A stretch of 64,000 bases of DNA from a bacterium (GCA_028820935.1 JAPPHZ010000029.1:277437-341436), one strand, 5' to 3'; positions 1 through 8,687 are shown, numbered from the stretch's first letter. The notes: generated by a model not told the origin, from the letters alone. Translations and numbers: made by a program.

Positions 1-1
1 C

Positions 2-292
2 CTGGGCCAGGTGGGAAGTTTCGACGTGGGCGTGGTCGGCGGCCGGGGCTTCATCGCCATAGCAGCCGTCTACTTCGGTGGCTGGACGCTTCGAGGCACG
101 CTGGTCGGGGCGCTCCTGTTCGGGATGGCGGACGCCTTCCGCCTGGCGGTGCCGGTGCTCGGTTACCAGGTGAACGCCCAACTCCTGGCAGCTCTGCCCT
201 ATCTCCTGACCCTGGTCGTCATGTACTTCATCACCAAGCGGTTCGTCCAGCCGGCCGCGCTGGCCAGACCGTTCGTGAGAGGCCTCCGCTAG
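2..292 (+). CDS. ABC transporter permease, sugar/nucleoside type (C-terminal part)
   Basis: Only the last 96 or so codons lie in the window; the frame is open to the left edge, so the start is outside. The visible part has the GRGFIAIA and FGGWTLRGTLVGALLFG segments followed by two hydrophobic helices and a short basic tail. This is the C-terminal pattern of the BPD_transp_2 family permeases that carry nucleosides or simple sugars with a BmpA-type binding protein. The protein would be an integral membrane subunit; its ATPase and binding protein must be upstream. The TAG stop is the first unit of a heptamer repeat array. Confidence 0.8.
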   Translation: MGQVGSFDVGVVGGRGFIAIAAVYFGGWTLRGTLVGALLFGMADAFRLAVPVLGYQVNAQLLAALPYLLTLVVMYFITKRFVQPAALARPFVRGLR

Positions 293-337
293 TTGCTAGT
301 TGCTAGTAGATGTATATGTTAGATGCCACTGACCACT
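289..337. repeat. TTGCTAG heptamer array (2 units) with conserved flank
   Basis: The stop codon of the permease gene (CTAG, 289-292) is followed at once by TTGCTAG at 293-299 and 300-306. After an AT-rich stretch containing TATGTTAGAT comes CCACTGACCACT at 326-337. The same order of parts (heptamers, TATGTT-GAT-like stretch, CCACTGACCACT) recurs at 24063-24119, so this is one composite repeat, not a chance heptamer. Confidence 0.75.
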
Positions 338-416
338 AACCGCTGGCCGGGCACCTTGGAACCACGGGTCCTTGAAGTCCACACGAGGCCCTGTCCGGTG
401 CCGTATCCTCGGCAGG

Positions 417-1127
417 ATGTTCTCGTACCACCACCAGGTGCTGGCCAGGTTCCCGACCATCCGGGCCGGGGTGGTCCATGCCGATGGGCTGGTCAACGGC
501 CCGAGTCCCGAGCCTCTCCGGAAGGCGTTTCAGGAGCAGCAATCCGTCTCGCTGGCCCGATTCCGTGGCACGCCCATGGCGGAGGTCCCTTCGGTCGTGG
601 CGTGGAGGAGGACCTTCTCGGCCTTCGGGGTACAGCCGACCCGCTACCGCAACGCCGCCGAGGCGCTGATCCGGCGGCTCACCAAGGCGGGTGACGTCCC
701 GTCGATCAATTGTCTGGTGGACATCGCCAACCTGGTATCGATCCGGTACGGGCTGCCGGTCGCGGCGATGGATCAGGCCCGGGTCGCGGGCGCGACCACC
801 GTTCGTTTTGCCGCCGGAGACGAACGTTTCAACGATCTGGGCAGTTCCAGGACCACCTCTCCCGAGGTCGGGGAGGTCGTATTCGTCGACCGGGTGGGCG
901 CGGTGTCGGCGCGCCGATGGTGCTGGCGGCAAAGTGCTCAGAGCGCCACCGGCCCGGACACGGTGGAAGCCCTGTTCACGGTGGAGGGCCATCACGAGGG
1001 TGCCGGGGAGGACGTCGCGTCCGCCACCAGGGTCCTGGTGGCGTTGCTGGAGGCCCATCAGCCGCAGGCCCGTATGGAATCGGCCTTGCTCTCGCCATCC
1101 CGGCCACGGTACGAGCCTGCCGGATGA
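417..1127 (+). CDS. B3/B4 tRNA-binding domain protein
   Basis: The protein has 236 residues from the ATG at 417, the start that fits the family better than the upstream ATG at 372. It reads as a stand-alone B3/B4 domain, the fold found in the beta subunit of phenylalanyl-tRNA synthetase, where it takes part in editing. Visible family features are a short N-terminal strand region, the RNAAEALIRRL segment near residue 80, SINCLVDIANLVSIRYGLPV near residue 98, and a C-terminal stretch with GPDTVEALFTVEGH. Free-standing members are thought to be tRNA-related editing or binding proteins, but the substrate here is unknown. It stands alone between the permease and ferritin genes. Confidence 0.75.
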   Translation: MFSYHHQVLARFPTIRAGVVHADGLVNGPSPEPLRKAFQEQQSVSLARFRGTPMAEVPSVVAWRRTFSAFGVQPTRYRNAAEALIRRLTKAGDVPSINCLVDIANLVSIRYGLPVAAMDQARVAGATTVRFAAGDERFNDLGSSRTTSPEVGEVVFVDRVGAVSARRWCWRQSAQSATGPDTVEALFTVEGHHEGAGEDVASATRVLVALLEAHQPQARMESALLSPSRPRYEPAG

Positions 1128-1132
1128 CCCTC

Positions 1133-1205
1133 TAGTGGTCTGTCTGTGTAATGGCGGTGTGGTATGGCCGCCAGAGCACCCGGTTGTTTCGCAGACAGAC
1201 CACTA
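1133..1205. mobile_element. Short palindromic element (MITE-like), 69 bp, TA target duplication
   Basis: A 69-bp unit (1135-1203) is bounded by perfect 12-bp inverted repeats GTGGTCTGTCTG / CAGACAGACCAC and flanked on both sides by TA, with C before and G after, so the target would have been CTAG. Its reverse complement matches both ends of the longer copy at 5521-5682. The missing middle begins and ends at a CCAT repeat, which points to an internal deletion derivative. It carries no coding capacity. Confidence 0.75.
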
Positions 1206-1299
1206 GGAACCGACGGCCGTCCCGGTCAAGTCGGCGCGTTCTCAGGCGCCGCTCCACTCGGTAGGATTCTCCGTACACGAGCATCGAACGGAGCGCACG

Positions 1300-1806
1300 A
1301 TGGCACTAGCCGAACGGATGGAGAGGGCACTCAACGATCAGATCACCCGCGAGATCAGCGCCTCTCTCGCCTACCTCCAGATGGCCGCCCATTTCGAGGC
1401 GGAGGAGCGCCCCGGCATGGCCTCCTGGATGGCCGCGCAGTCCGAGGAGGAGGCCGGCCACGCCCGGATGTTCATCGACTATGTCGTGGACCGGGACGGG
1501 CGGGTTGAGATCGGCGCCATCGACGCTCCTGTCTCCAAGTTCGACAGCCCTCTGCACGTGTTCGAGGAGGCCCTTCGCCACGAGCAATCCGTGACCGCGG
1601 AAATACGGAATCTCTACCGGCTGGCCACCGAGTTGGGCGACCTGGAGAGCCTGCCCTTCCTGCAGGGCTTCCTGGCCGAGCAGGTGGAGGAAGAGGCGTT
1701 GATCTCGGGGATACGCGAGCGTATCGGTCGCCTCGAGGGCAACGAGGTCGGCCTGGCCCTGATCGAGGCCGAGTTGGGCGGACGTCCCGGAGCCGGCGAG
1801 GAGTAA
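1300..1806 (+). CDS. ftn: Ferritin
   Basis: The protein has 168 residues, the usual length of a bacterial non-haem ferritin. It oxidises Fe(II) and stores Fe(III) inside a 24-subunit cytosolic shell. Ferroxidase ligands are visible as E18, E51 and H54 in the QSEEEAGHARMF segment, plus E and Q residues in FLAEQVEEE near 126-134. There is no methionine haem ligand pattern or long C-terminal tail, so it is a ferritin and not a bacterioferritin or Dps. It appears monocistronic, with a 178-bp gap before the next gene. I saw no convincing iron-box operator upstream. Confidence 0.93.
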   Translation: MALAERMERALNDQITREISASLAYLQMAAHFEAEERPGMASWMAAQSEEEAGHARMFIDYVVDRDGRVEIGAIDAPVSKFDSPLHVFEEALRHEQSVTAEIRNLYRLATELGDLESLPFLQGFLAEQVEEEALISGIRERIGRLEGNEVGLALIEAELGGRPGAGEE

Positions 1807-1984
1807 GGGGCCGGATAGCTCGAGCGCCGTACTACGCTCGCTCTCTGGTGGTCGCCGAAGGCCGTGCGGCTCCCTGTCCGTGCGGCCGGTGGTCTGTCCG
1901 TGCTGTCTCGTAGTAGTACCACCGAAAGTTAAGCGTCGGGCCTGATACCGCGCGGCTCGGCAGTAGTCGACAGGACGTTCATCC

Positions 1985-2983
1985 ATGAAAGAGATCATCC
2001 ACGCGACCGGACTGGTCAAGCGTTACGGGGAGGTGGTGGCCCTCGACGGCCTGGACCTGTCGGTGCGGGAGGGGACCATCGTCGCCCTGCTCGGGCCGAA
2101 CGGGGCCGGCAAGACCACCGCGGTATCGGTCCTCACCACCCTGATCGAGCCCGACGAGGGCGCCGCCACGGTGGCGGGTATCGACGTGCTGAGCGATCCG
2201 GCGGAGGTCCGCAAGCTGATCGGCCTTTCCGGCCAGTACGCCGCGGTCGACCAGGACCTGACCGGCTTCGAGAACCTGGACATGATCGGGTGTCTCTACC
2301 ACCTCGGCCGTAAGAAGGCCAGGGCCCGGGCCCGGGAGCTCCTGGACAGGTTCGATCTGGCCGACGCGGCCGACCGGCCCGTCAAGACCTATTCGGGAGG
2401 CATGAGGCGGCGACTCGACCTGGCCGGGGCGCTGGTGGCGGAGTCGCCGGTGCTGTTCCTGGACGAGCCCACAACCGGCCTGGACCTCATCAGCCGCAGG
2501 GAGCTGTGGGGGCTGATCCGCACCCTGGTCGATCAGGGAGCCACGCTGCTCCTCACCACCCAGTACCTGGAGGAAGCCGACCGGCTGGCCGATGACGTCC
2601 TGGTCATCGACAAGGGCAAGACCATCGCCCACGGAACGGTTGACGATCTGAAGGACATGGTGGGCGGTGAGCGGATCGCGATCAAGGTGACCGACCGGGA
2701 TGACCTGCCGGTGGCCCACGAGATACTGGGTCGGTCGGCGGTCGGAGAGCTACAGGGCGACGAGCGGTCCCGCACGGTGGTCGCCCCTGTATCGGGTGGC
2801 ACCCGTGAGCTGGCCGGGGTGCTGGAAGAATTCGAGAACCACCGGGTGCGGATCAGCGAGGTGGTACTCCGCCGGCCGACTCTCGACGACGTGTTCCTGG
2901 CGCTGACGGGTGCTTCCGCCGAGTCCGGTGAGGAGACGTCGGCGCCTGCCAAGCCGGGCCGGAGGGGAAGGGGATCGCGATGA
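1985..2983 (+). CDS. ABC exporter ATP-binding protein, DrrA type
   Basis: The protein has 332 residues. It is the cytosolic ATPase of an ABC-2 type exporter of the daunorubicin-resistance class. Walker A is GPNGAGKTT at 37-45, the signature is YSGGMRRRLDLAGAL near 135-149, and Walker B with the following D-loop is VLFLDEPTTGLD near 156-167. The roughly 100-residue C-terminal extension is typical of DrrA-like ATPases. The stop overlaps the start of the permease gene by 4 nt (ATGA), so the pair is translationally coupled. Exported substrate unknown; drug or lipid export is typical for the family. Confidence 0.9.
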   Translation: MKEIIHATGLVKRYGEVVALDGLDLSVREGTIVALLGPNGAGKTTAVSVLTTLIEPDEGAATVAGIDVLSDPAEVRKLIGLSGQYAAVDQDLTGFENLDMIGCLYHLGRKKARARARELLDRFDLADAADRPVKTYSGGMRRRLDLAGALVAESPVLFLDEPTTGLDLISRRELWGLIRTLVDQGATLLLTTQYLEEADRLADDVLVIDKGKTIAHGTVDDLKDMVGGERIAIKVTDRDDLPVAHEILGRSAVGELQGDERSRTVVAPVSGGTRELAGVLEEFENHRVRISEVVLRRPTLDDVFLALTGASAESGEETSAPAKPGRRGRGSR

Positions 2984-3783
2984 ACTTCCTGTCAGCCCTC
3001 GGCGACGGCCTGGTCATCGCCCGCCGCAACCTCATCAAGCTCAAGCGGGTGCCGGACGTGCTGGTGTTCGTGCTGCTCTCCCCGATCATGTTCGTCCTGC
3101 TTTTCGCCTACGTGTTCGGAAGCGCCATCGACATCCCGGGAGGGTCCTACCGGGAGTTCCTCATGGGTGGGATCTTCGGCCAGACCGTGGTGTTCGGCGC
3201 GACGTTCACCGGCGCGGGTCTCGCCGAGGACATGCAGAAGGGCATCATCGACCGGTTCCGTTCGCTGCCCATGTCGAGGGCGGCGGTGGTTTTCGGACGG
3301 ACCGCCAGCGATGTGGTCTACAACATCATCACGCTGACCGTGATGGCCATTACCGGACTCATCGTGGGATGGCGCATCAGGGGGAGCCTGCTCGACGCTC
3401 TGGCCGGCTTCCTGCTGCTCCTCCTGTTCGCCTACTCCGTCTCCTGGATAATGGCCCTGCTCGGCCTGTCGGTACCCAGCCCGGAGGTGCTCAACAACGC
3501 CTCCTTCATCGTCATCTTCCCGATGACGTTCATCGCCAACACGTTCGTGCCGGCCGAGAGCCTCCCGAGCGTGCTGAGGGTGTTCGCCGAGTGGAACCCG
3601 ATCTCGTCCCTGGTCCAAGCGGTCAGAGAGCTGTTCGGGAACATCCCGCCGGGAGCCCCCGAACCGGCGTCCTGGCCCCTGCAGAACCCGGTTATCTACA
3701 CCGTGTTCTGGGCCTGCCTGATCATCGCCGTCTTCGCCCCCCTGGCAGTACGCCGCTACATCCGGGTGGCCAAGAAGAGCTGA
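2980..3783 (+). CDS. ABC-2 type exporter permease, DrrB type
   Basis: The protein has 267 residues with about six hydrophobic segments, the usual topology of an ABC-2 permease working with the ATPase directly upstream (4-nt overlap). The N-terminus has the ARRNLIKLKRVPDVLVF connector followed by a first membrane helix. The family-typical stretch LPMSRAAVVFGRT lies near residue 97, and NNASFIVIFPMTFIANTFVPAESLP near 170-194 matches the conserved F-x-S-x-F-x-P loop region of DrrB-like permeases. It acts in the inner membrane; the transported compound cannot be read from sequence. Confidence 0.88.
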   Translation: MNFLSALGDGLVIARRNLIKLKRVPDVLVFVLLSPIMFVLLFAYVFGSAIDIPGGSYREFLMGGIFGQTVVFGATFTGAGLAEDMQKGIIDRFRSLPMSRAAVVFGRTASDVVYNIITLTVMAITGLIVGWRIRGSLLDALAGFLLLLLFAYSVSWIMALLGLSVPSPEVLNNASFIVIFPMTFIANTFVPAESLPSVLRVFAEWNPISSLVQAVRELFGNIPPGAPEPASWPLQNPVIYTVFWACLIIAVFAPLAVRRYIRVAKKS

Positions 3784-3883
3784 GGGATCCGTCCGGCCTC
3801 CGGTGGACCGTAAGCGCGCCGGGAGACCGATCCGGGCCGGATGGCGGGTTTGGTGCGATGCCGCCACCTGGTGATACTGGCCG

Positions 3884-5521
3884 ATGATGCGGGACTCGAC
3901 GCCTCTGGCGGCCATCGACGTGGGGACCAACTCCGTGCATATGGTGATTGCCCGGCCGGTGGATGGCGGGACTCCGGAGGTTCTGGCCCGGGAGAAGGTC
4001 TCGGTGCGTCTCGGGCAGGGCGCCACCGACATGAAGCACTTGCACCGTGACGCGATCGAGCGGGCGGTGGCGGCCCTCACCGAGTTCCGGCACATCGCCG
4101 ACGCTTACGGCGCCGAGGTGGTGGCAGTGGCCACCAGCGCCGTCCGGGAGGCCGAGAACCGGACCGACTTCCAACGACGGGTACGGGACGAGACCGGGGT
4201 GGCCGTCGAGGTGATCTCGGGGGTGGAGGAGGCGCGCCTCATCCATCTCGGGGCGCTGAGCGCGGTGCCGGCGGCCGGACGGCCCCACCTGGTCCTCGAC
4301 ATCGGCGGGGGATCGACCGAGCTGATCGTTTCCACCGGTACCGAGCCCCACCTGGTCCGTAGCGTCAAGCTGGGGCACATCCGGCTCACCGACCGGTTCT
4401 TCCCGGGCGGGATCATTCGCGCCGGGGCGGTGGAGGAGTGTCGCCGGCACATCCGGTCCTTCGTGGCGCCCGAGGCACGCCGGGCCAGGGCTGTCGGCTT
4501 CGAGCTTGCCATCGGATGCTCGGGGACAATCGCCGCACTGGCGTCCATGGCCGCATCGGACCGCGGCAAGCGGCGGACCCGCAGGGTTGCCAACACGTCG
4601 ATCGACCGCAAGGAACTCGACAGGACCGTGGCGGAGGTCCTGGCCCGTCCCCATCCGGACGACCGCAGGGACCTCACCGGTCTGGAACGCGCCCGCCGGG
4701 ATGTGATCGTGGGAGGGGCCGTCCTCCTGAGCCAACTGTTCGAGGACCTGGGAATCGAGTCTCTCGTGATCTCGTCGGGCGCCCTCCGCGAGGGGGTCCT
4801 CCTCGACAGGTTCAGCCGGCGGGAGGAGACACCCGCAGATGGGCTCCACCACCTCGGGGACCTGCGCAGGAGCAGCATCCTGGCCCTGGCCCGGAGTTAC
4901 CACGAGGACCTCATCCATGCCGAGCACGCCACGGAACTGGCCCTGCAGCTATTCGATGAGACCCAGCACGTTCACGGTCTGGGCGAGAGCGACAGCGAGG
5001 TGCTGGAGGCGGCCGGTTTGCTCCACAACATCGGGCGTTTCGTCGCCAGTTCGGCCCATCACCGCCACTCCTACTATCTGATCCGCAACAGCGAGCGCCT
5101 GTCCGGATTCACGGCAGGCGAGCTCGAGCTGATCGCCCTGGTAGCCCGCTATCACCGCAAGAGCGCTCCCCGCAAGAGGCACTCGAGCTTCCGCGCCTTG
5201 AGCCGGTCCGACCGGCTCAAGGTCCGGCTGCTGGCCGGGATGCTGCGGGTGGGGATCGCGCTGGACCGCACCTACAGGCGGGCGGTGGAGTGCGTCCATG
5301 CCCGGTTCACCGGCGAAGCCCTTACCATCGATGTCGAGGCGGCGGACGGCATGGATGTCGAGATCGAGGTGTTCAGCGCCCGGGCCCGTGCCAGCCTGCT
5401 GGCCGATGCTCTGGGCCGGCCGGTGGAGTTCAGGATGCGGGAGCCATGCGGAGCCCCGGGCGGCAGGGCGGGGGCCAGGCAACGCCATCCGTCGGCGCGC
5501 GTCGCCGGAGGAATGGGCTAG
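3884..5521 (+). CDS. ppx: Ppx/GppA exopolyphosphatase family protein with HD domain
   Basis: The protein has 545 residues: an N-terminal ASKHA-fold Ppx/GppA domain and a C-terminal HD-like domain. The phosphate-binding loops are AAIDVGTNSVHMVIA near 10-24 and LVLDIGGGSTELIV near 137-150. The HD part includes LLHNIGRFV near 377-385 and HHRHSYYLIRNS just after it. The family hydrolyses polyphosphate or pppGpp; which one cannot be told here, but the HD extension fits the long Ppx type. The TAG stop lies in the left target duplication of the palindromic element that separates it from convergent sthA. Confidence 0.88.
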   Translation: MMRDSTPLAAIDVGTNSVHMVIARPVDGGTPEVLAREKVSVRLGQGATDMKHLHRDAIERAVAALTEFRHIADAYGAEVVAVATSAVREAENRTDFQRRVRDETGVAVEVISGVEEARLIHLGALSAVPAAGRPHLVLDIGGGSTELIVSTGTEPHLVRSVKLGHIRLTDRFFPGGIIRAGAVEECRRHIRSFVAPEARRARAVGFELAIGCSGTIAALASMAASDRGKRRTRRVANTSIDRKELDRTVAEVLARPHPDDRRDLTGLERARRDVIVGGAVLLSQLFEDLGIESLVISSGALREGVLLDRFSRREETPADGLHHLGDLRRSSILALARSYHEDLIHAEHATELALQLFDETQHVHGLGESDSEVLEAAGLLHNIGRFVASSAHHRHSYYLIRNSERLSGFTAGELELIALVARYHRKSAPRKRHSSFRALSRSDRLKVRLLAGMLRVGIALDRTYRRAVECVHARFTGEALTIDVEAADGMDVEIEVFSARARASLLADALGRPVEFRMREPCGAPGGRAGARQRHPSARVAGGMG

Positions 5522-5684
5522 TGGTCTGTCTGCGAAACAACCGGGTGCTCTGGCGGCCATGGGCGTCCCGTCGCTGCGTTCCGCTTCCTCAACGTACCCT
5601 GCGGGTACGCCTTCGTCAGCGGGCCTTGCGAGGAACACCGCTGCCGACGCCATACCACACCGCTATTACACAGACAGACCACTA
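5519..5684. mobile_element. Palindromic element (MITE-like), 162 bp, full-length form
   Basis: The 162-bp unit 5521-5682 has the same 12-bp termini as the copy at 1135-1203 (GTGGTCTGTCTG / CAGACAGACCAC) and is flanked by TA on both sides within C..G, implying insertion at CTAG. Outer arms match the reverse complement of the short copy almost base for base. The middle, absent from the short copy, contains the perfect hairpin CGTACCCTGCGGGTACG. The left TA plus first G is the TAG stop of ppx; on the other strand the right TA plus G is the TAG stop of sthA. Confidence 0.8.
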
Positions 5685-7088
5685 GTAGCCCCCGAGCCGG
5701 TTGATCCCGTCTAGTGAGGCGGTCGTGTACGCCTCGGCAAGGGTGGGATAACCGATGACCGACTCCACGAAGTAATCGATGGTTCCTCCATAGGCGATGA
5801 CCGCCTGGCCGATGTGGATCAGTTCGGCGGCGTTCTCGCCCACGATGTGCACCCCGAGCAGTTCCCGGGTCTTCAGATGGAACAGCAGCTTGAGGAAGCC
5901 GACATCGTCACCCCGCATCAGGCTGCTCTCCGTCTCCTGGTATCGGGCCTTGCCGACCTCGTAGGGGACGCCTTCGTCGGTGAGTTGGTCCTCGGTCTTG
6001 CCCACCATGGCCACCTCGGGGATCGTCTTGATGGTGTAGGGGAGGAGGTCCTGGAAGTCGCTCCGCTCGATCCCGAACGCATGGCGGGCCGCCAGTCGGC
6101 CCTGCATCCGGGATGTAGATACCAGGTCCGGGAACCCGATCACGCCACCCACGGCGTAGACGCCCTCGACGCTGGTCTGGTAGTTCTCATCGACGCTGAG
6201 GCGGCCCCGTGCGTCCGCTTCCAGCCCGATCGCATCGAGGTTGAGCGACGCCGTGCATCCTGTCCGTCCCACGCAGTACATGACGGCGTCGCTGATGATC
6301 TGCTTGCCGCTCTCGAGCTGCACCCGCACCCGGTCGCCCACCTCGTCCCTCATGTAGTCGATGTCGAACACCACCTCGGTCAGGCGCAGGGTCACCCCGG
6401 TCTGGCGCATGTGGTAGGCGAGCGTGTCGGCGAGTTCCTCGTCGGCGAAGGTGAGCAGCCGATGGTTCCGGTCCACGAGGGTCACCCGCGTGCCCAGGGC
6501 GGCGAACGTGCTGGTGTACTCCAGGCCGATGGCGCCCGCTCCGACGATGGTCAGTGTCCTAGGCAGCTTCGGCAGGCTGAGCATGTGATCGCTCACGAAG
6601 ACCAGCCGCCCATCTGCGTAGACGACCGGTGGCTCGGTGGAGTAGGAACCTACCGCGATCACGACCTTGTCGGCGGTGATGGTGCGTTCGGTCCGGTCCT
6701 CCTCGGACCTCACCTTGAGGGTGTGGCGGTCGACGAAGGATCCCTCGCCGATGATCGTCTCCACCCGGTTGCGCCCGAGCTGGCTCTGGAGGATGTCCGA
6801 TTGCTGCTGGATGACGTAGCGGGTGCGCACCATCAGGTCGTTCATCGTGATGTTCTGCTTCACGGCGTAGGACTGGCCGTAGATGTTGCGTTCCCGGTAA
6901 CCCGTGAGGTAGAGGACCGCATCCCGCATCGTCTTGCTCACCGTGCCGGCGTAGATGTTGATGCCGCCGATACGGGGTTCCTTCTCGAGGATGACGGTGC
7001 GCTTCCCGAGCTTCGAGGCCTGGATGGCGGTCCGCTGACCGGCAGGCCCCGATCCGATGATCACTAGGTCGTAGTCATAGCCCGGCAT
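5682..7088 (-). CDS. sthA: Soluble pyridine nucleotide transhydrogenase
   Basis: The protein has 468 residues and is an FAD flavoprotein of the disulfide reductase fold that interconverts NADPH/NAD+ and NADH/NADP+ in the cytosol. The FAD loop VIIGSGPAGQRTA starts at residue 9 and the NAD(P) loop IVGAGAIGLEY is near 178. Where disulfide reductases have CxxxxC, this protein has GGINIYAGTVSKT, so the redox disulfide is absent; this is the diagnostic feature of SthA. The sequence after it (MRDAVLYLTGYRERNIYG) is also SthA-like. It ends in LDGINRLGGY, and the TAG stop is built from the end of the palindromic element. Downstream of mtr on the same strand. Confidence 0.9.
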   Translation of the reverse strand: MPGYDYDLVIIGSGPAGQRTAIQASKLGKRTVILEKEPRIGGINIYAGTVSKTMRDAVLYLTGYRERNIYGQSYAVKQNITMNDLMVRTRYVIQQQSDILQSQLGRNRVETIIGEGSFVDRHTLKVRSEEDRTERTITADKVVIAVGSYSTEPPVVYADGRLVFVSDHMLSLPKLPRTLTIVGAGAIGLEYTSTFAALGTRVTLVDRNHRLLTFADEELADTLAYHMRQTGVTLRLTEVVFDIDYMRDEVGDRVRVQLESGKQIISDAVMYCVGRTGCTASLNLDAIGLEADARGRLSVDENYQTSVEGVYAVGGVIGFPDLVSTSRMQGRLAARHAFGIERSDFQDLLPYTIKTIPEVAMVGKTEDQLTDEGVPYEVGKARYQETESSLMRGDDVGFLKLLFHLKTRELLGVHIVGENAAELIHIGQAVIAYGGTIDYFVESVIGYPTLAEAYTTASLDGINRLGGY

Positions 7089-7264
7089 TGCCGATCCTTT
7101 CGCTCACCCGTGGCCCGCGGGTTCGGGTTACGCCATCTGTCTGTGAGGTCCGAGGCTCCGAGCATCCATCAGCCTCGACCGTTGAGGGTAGCGCGCCGAC
7201 CTCGGGAGATGCCTGATCCGGCACCGGGCCTACTCGACGTGCAAGCGAGACCGCTGCCGAACTA

Positions 7265-8626
7265 CTAGAGCTCGAGGAGGGCCTGCTCCACGACCTCGGG
7301 GAGGGTCGGATGGATGTAGTACTGGCCACGGGCCATCTGGTCGACGGTCAGGTCGAAGTGCATCCCCTGGATCAGCTGCTGGATGAGGGTGGGCGCCTGG
7401 GGGCCGATGATGTGGGCCCCGAGCAGCCGGCGGCTGTCGCGGTGGGCGATGACCTTGGCGACGCTCTCGGTGTCCTCCATGGCCCATCCGTATCCGGCGG
7501 CCGAGTAGGGCTGGACATGGGACACGTAGGGGAGGCCCTGTGCTCGGCACTCGCGCTCGGTCAATCCCACTGCGGCGACCTGGGGCTGGCCGAACACGGC
7601 ATGGGGGATGTAACGGTGATCCACGGCGATCGGGGAGTCCGGATTGACCAGGTTGTGGCGCACCACCCGGGCTTCGTGGTTGGCGACGTGCTTGAGCTGG
7701 ATGGGGTTGGTGATGTCGCCCAGCGCCCAAACACCGTCCACGTTGGTCCGGAGGTGATCGTCCGTGATCACCTGGCCCCGATCTGCCACGGCGAGTCCAC
7801 CGGCGGCCGCGTCCACCAGGTCCGAATTGGGCTTCCGCCCCGTCGCGACCAGGAGCTCGTCACCCCGCAGGTCCGTGGCGACCCCATCCCGGTCCGCTAC
7901 CTGCAACACCACCTCGTCATCTTCCCGGCGGGCTCCGAGAATCCGGGTATGGGTACGCACATCGAAACGGCGCGTGTAGGAGTCGGTGAAGCGGCGGCTG
8001 ATCTCCTCATCCTCCCGCCGCAGGAACCTGTCTCCCCTCAGCAGGAACGTCACCCTCGACCCCAGCGCGCCCATGACACCGCCCATCTCTGCGGCGATGT
8101 AGCCGGCCCCGATCACCAGCAGGCGCTCGGGCAGCCGCTCCAGGCGCATGATCGTGTCGGAGGTGTGGTAGCCGACGCCTTCCAGGCCGGGTACGGGCGG
8201 AGCTACGGCCCGGGCGCCCGCCGCCAGCACGACCCGGTCGGCCGTGATCACCTCGTCCCCGACCGCCAACTGCTTGGGGGCCACGAAGCGTCCGGTGACC
8301 GGGTAGACGGTGACGTTGGGTAGTCCCTCCCGGTAGTCACGGCCGGCCTCGGCGATCGGGTCGATCCGCCCGAAGATGCGATCCCTCACGGCGGGCCAGT
8401 CCGCGCCGTTGAAGCTGGTGTGAACGCCCAGGCGCTCGCCGGCGGCTGCCAACTCGGCGACCTCGGCCGTGTAGACATACATCTTGGACGGGAGGCAGCC
8501 CACGTTCAGGCAGGTCCCGCCGAACGGGCCGTGCTCCACCATGGCGATCTCCCAGTCGTCGTGTTCGGGCCCGATCACCGAATTGCCCGAGCCTGCGCCG
8601 ATTACCAGCAGGTCGAAACTGCGCAC
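7265..8626 (-). CDS. mtr: Mycothione reductase
   Basis: The protein has 453 residues (GTG start, with GAGGA just upstream). It is an NADPH-dependent FAD enzyme that reduces mycothiol disulfide, the actinobacterial counterpart of glutathione reductase. The FAD loop IGAGSGN is at residues 9-15 and is followed by the redox-active disulfide in GGTCLNVGCLPSKM (C40 and C45 approximately). The NADPH loop is VIGAGYIAAEMGG. The C-terminal HPTLPEVVEQALLEL supplies the catalytic His-Glu pair. GSGN instead of the usual GxGxxG third glycine, and the short N-terminus, are typical of mycothione reductases as opposed to dihydrolipoamide dehydrogenases. About 180 bp separate it from sthA. Confidence 0.88.
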   Translation of the reverse strand: MRSFDLLVIGAGSGNSVIGPEHDDWEIAMVEHGPFGGTCLNVGCLPSKMYVYTAEVAELAAAGERLGVHTSFNGADWPAVRDRIFGRIDPIAEAGRDYREGLPNVTVYPVTGRFVAPKQLAVGDEVITADRVVLAAGARAVAPPVPGLEGVGYHTSDTIMRLERLPERLLVIGAGYIAAEMGGVMGALGSRVTFLLRGDRFLRREDEEISRRFTDSYTRRFDVRTHTRILGARREDDEVVLQVADRDGVATDLRGDELLVATGRKPNSDLVDAAAGGLAVADRGQVITDDHLRTNVDGVWALGDITNPIQLKHVANHEARVVRHNLVNPDSPIAVDHRYIPHAVFGQPQVAAVGLTERECRAQGLPYVSHVQPYSAAGYGWAMEDTESVAKVIAHRDSRRLLGAHIIGPQAPTLIQQLIQGMHFDLTVDQMARGQYYIHPTLPEVVEQALLEL

Positions 8627-8687
8627 GTGTCCTCATCTCTCCGGGTAGATGCCAATGTAGACGCGGTGGCGCGGCAGTACATCCGGA

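Noticed and set aside
1807-1984. Structured RNA between ferritin and the ABC exporter
   Set aside because: Several short inverted stretches (GTACTACG/CGTAGTAC-like, GGCCG/CGGCC) are present, but I could not form one convincing fold or find a promoter or terminator.
5682-7088. Dihydrolipoamide dehydrogenase for the pyruvate dehydrogenase complex
   Set aside because: The redox disulfide CxxxxC is missing, which excludes an E3 role and fits SthA.
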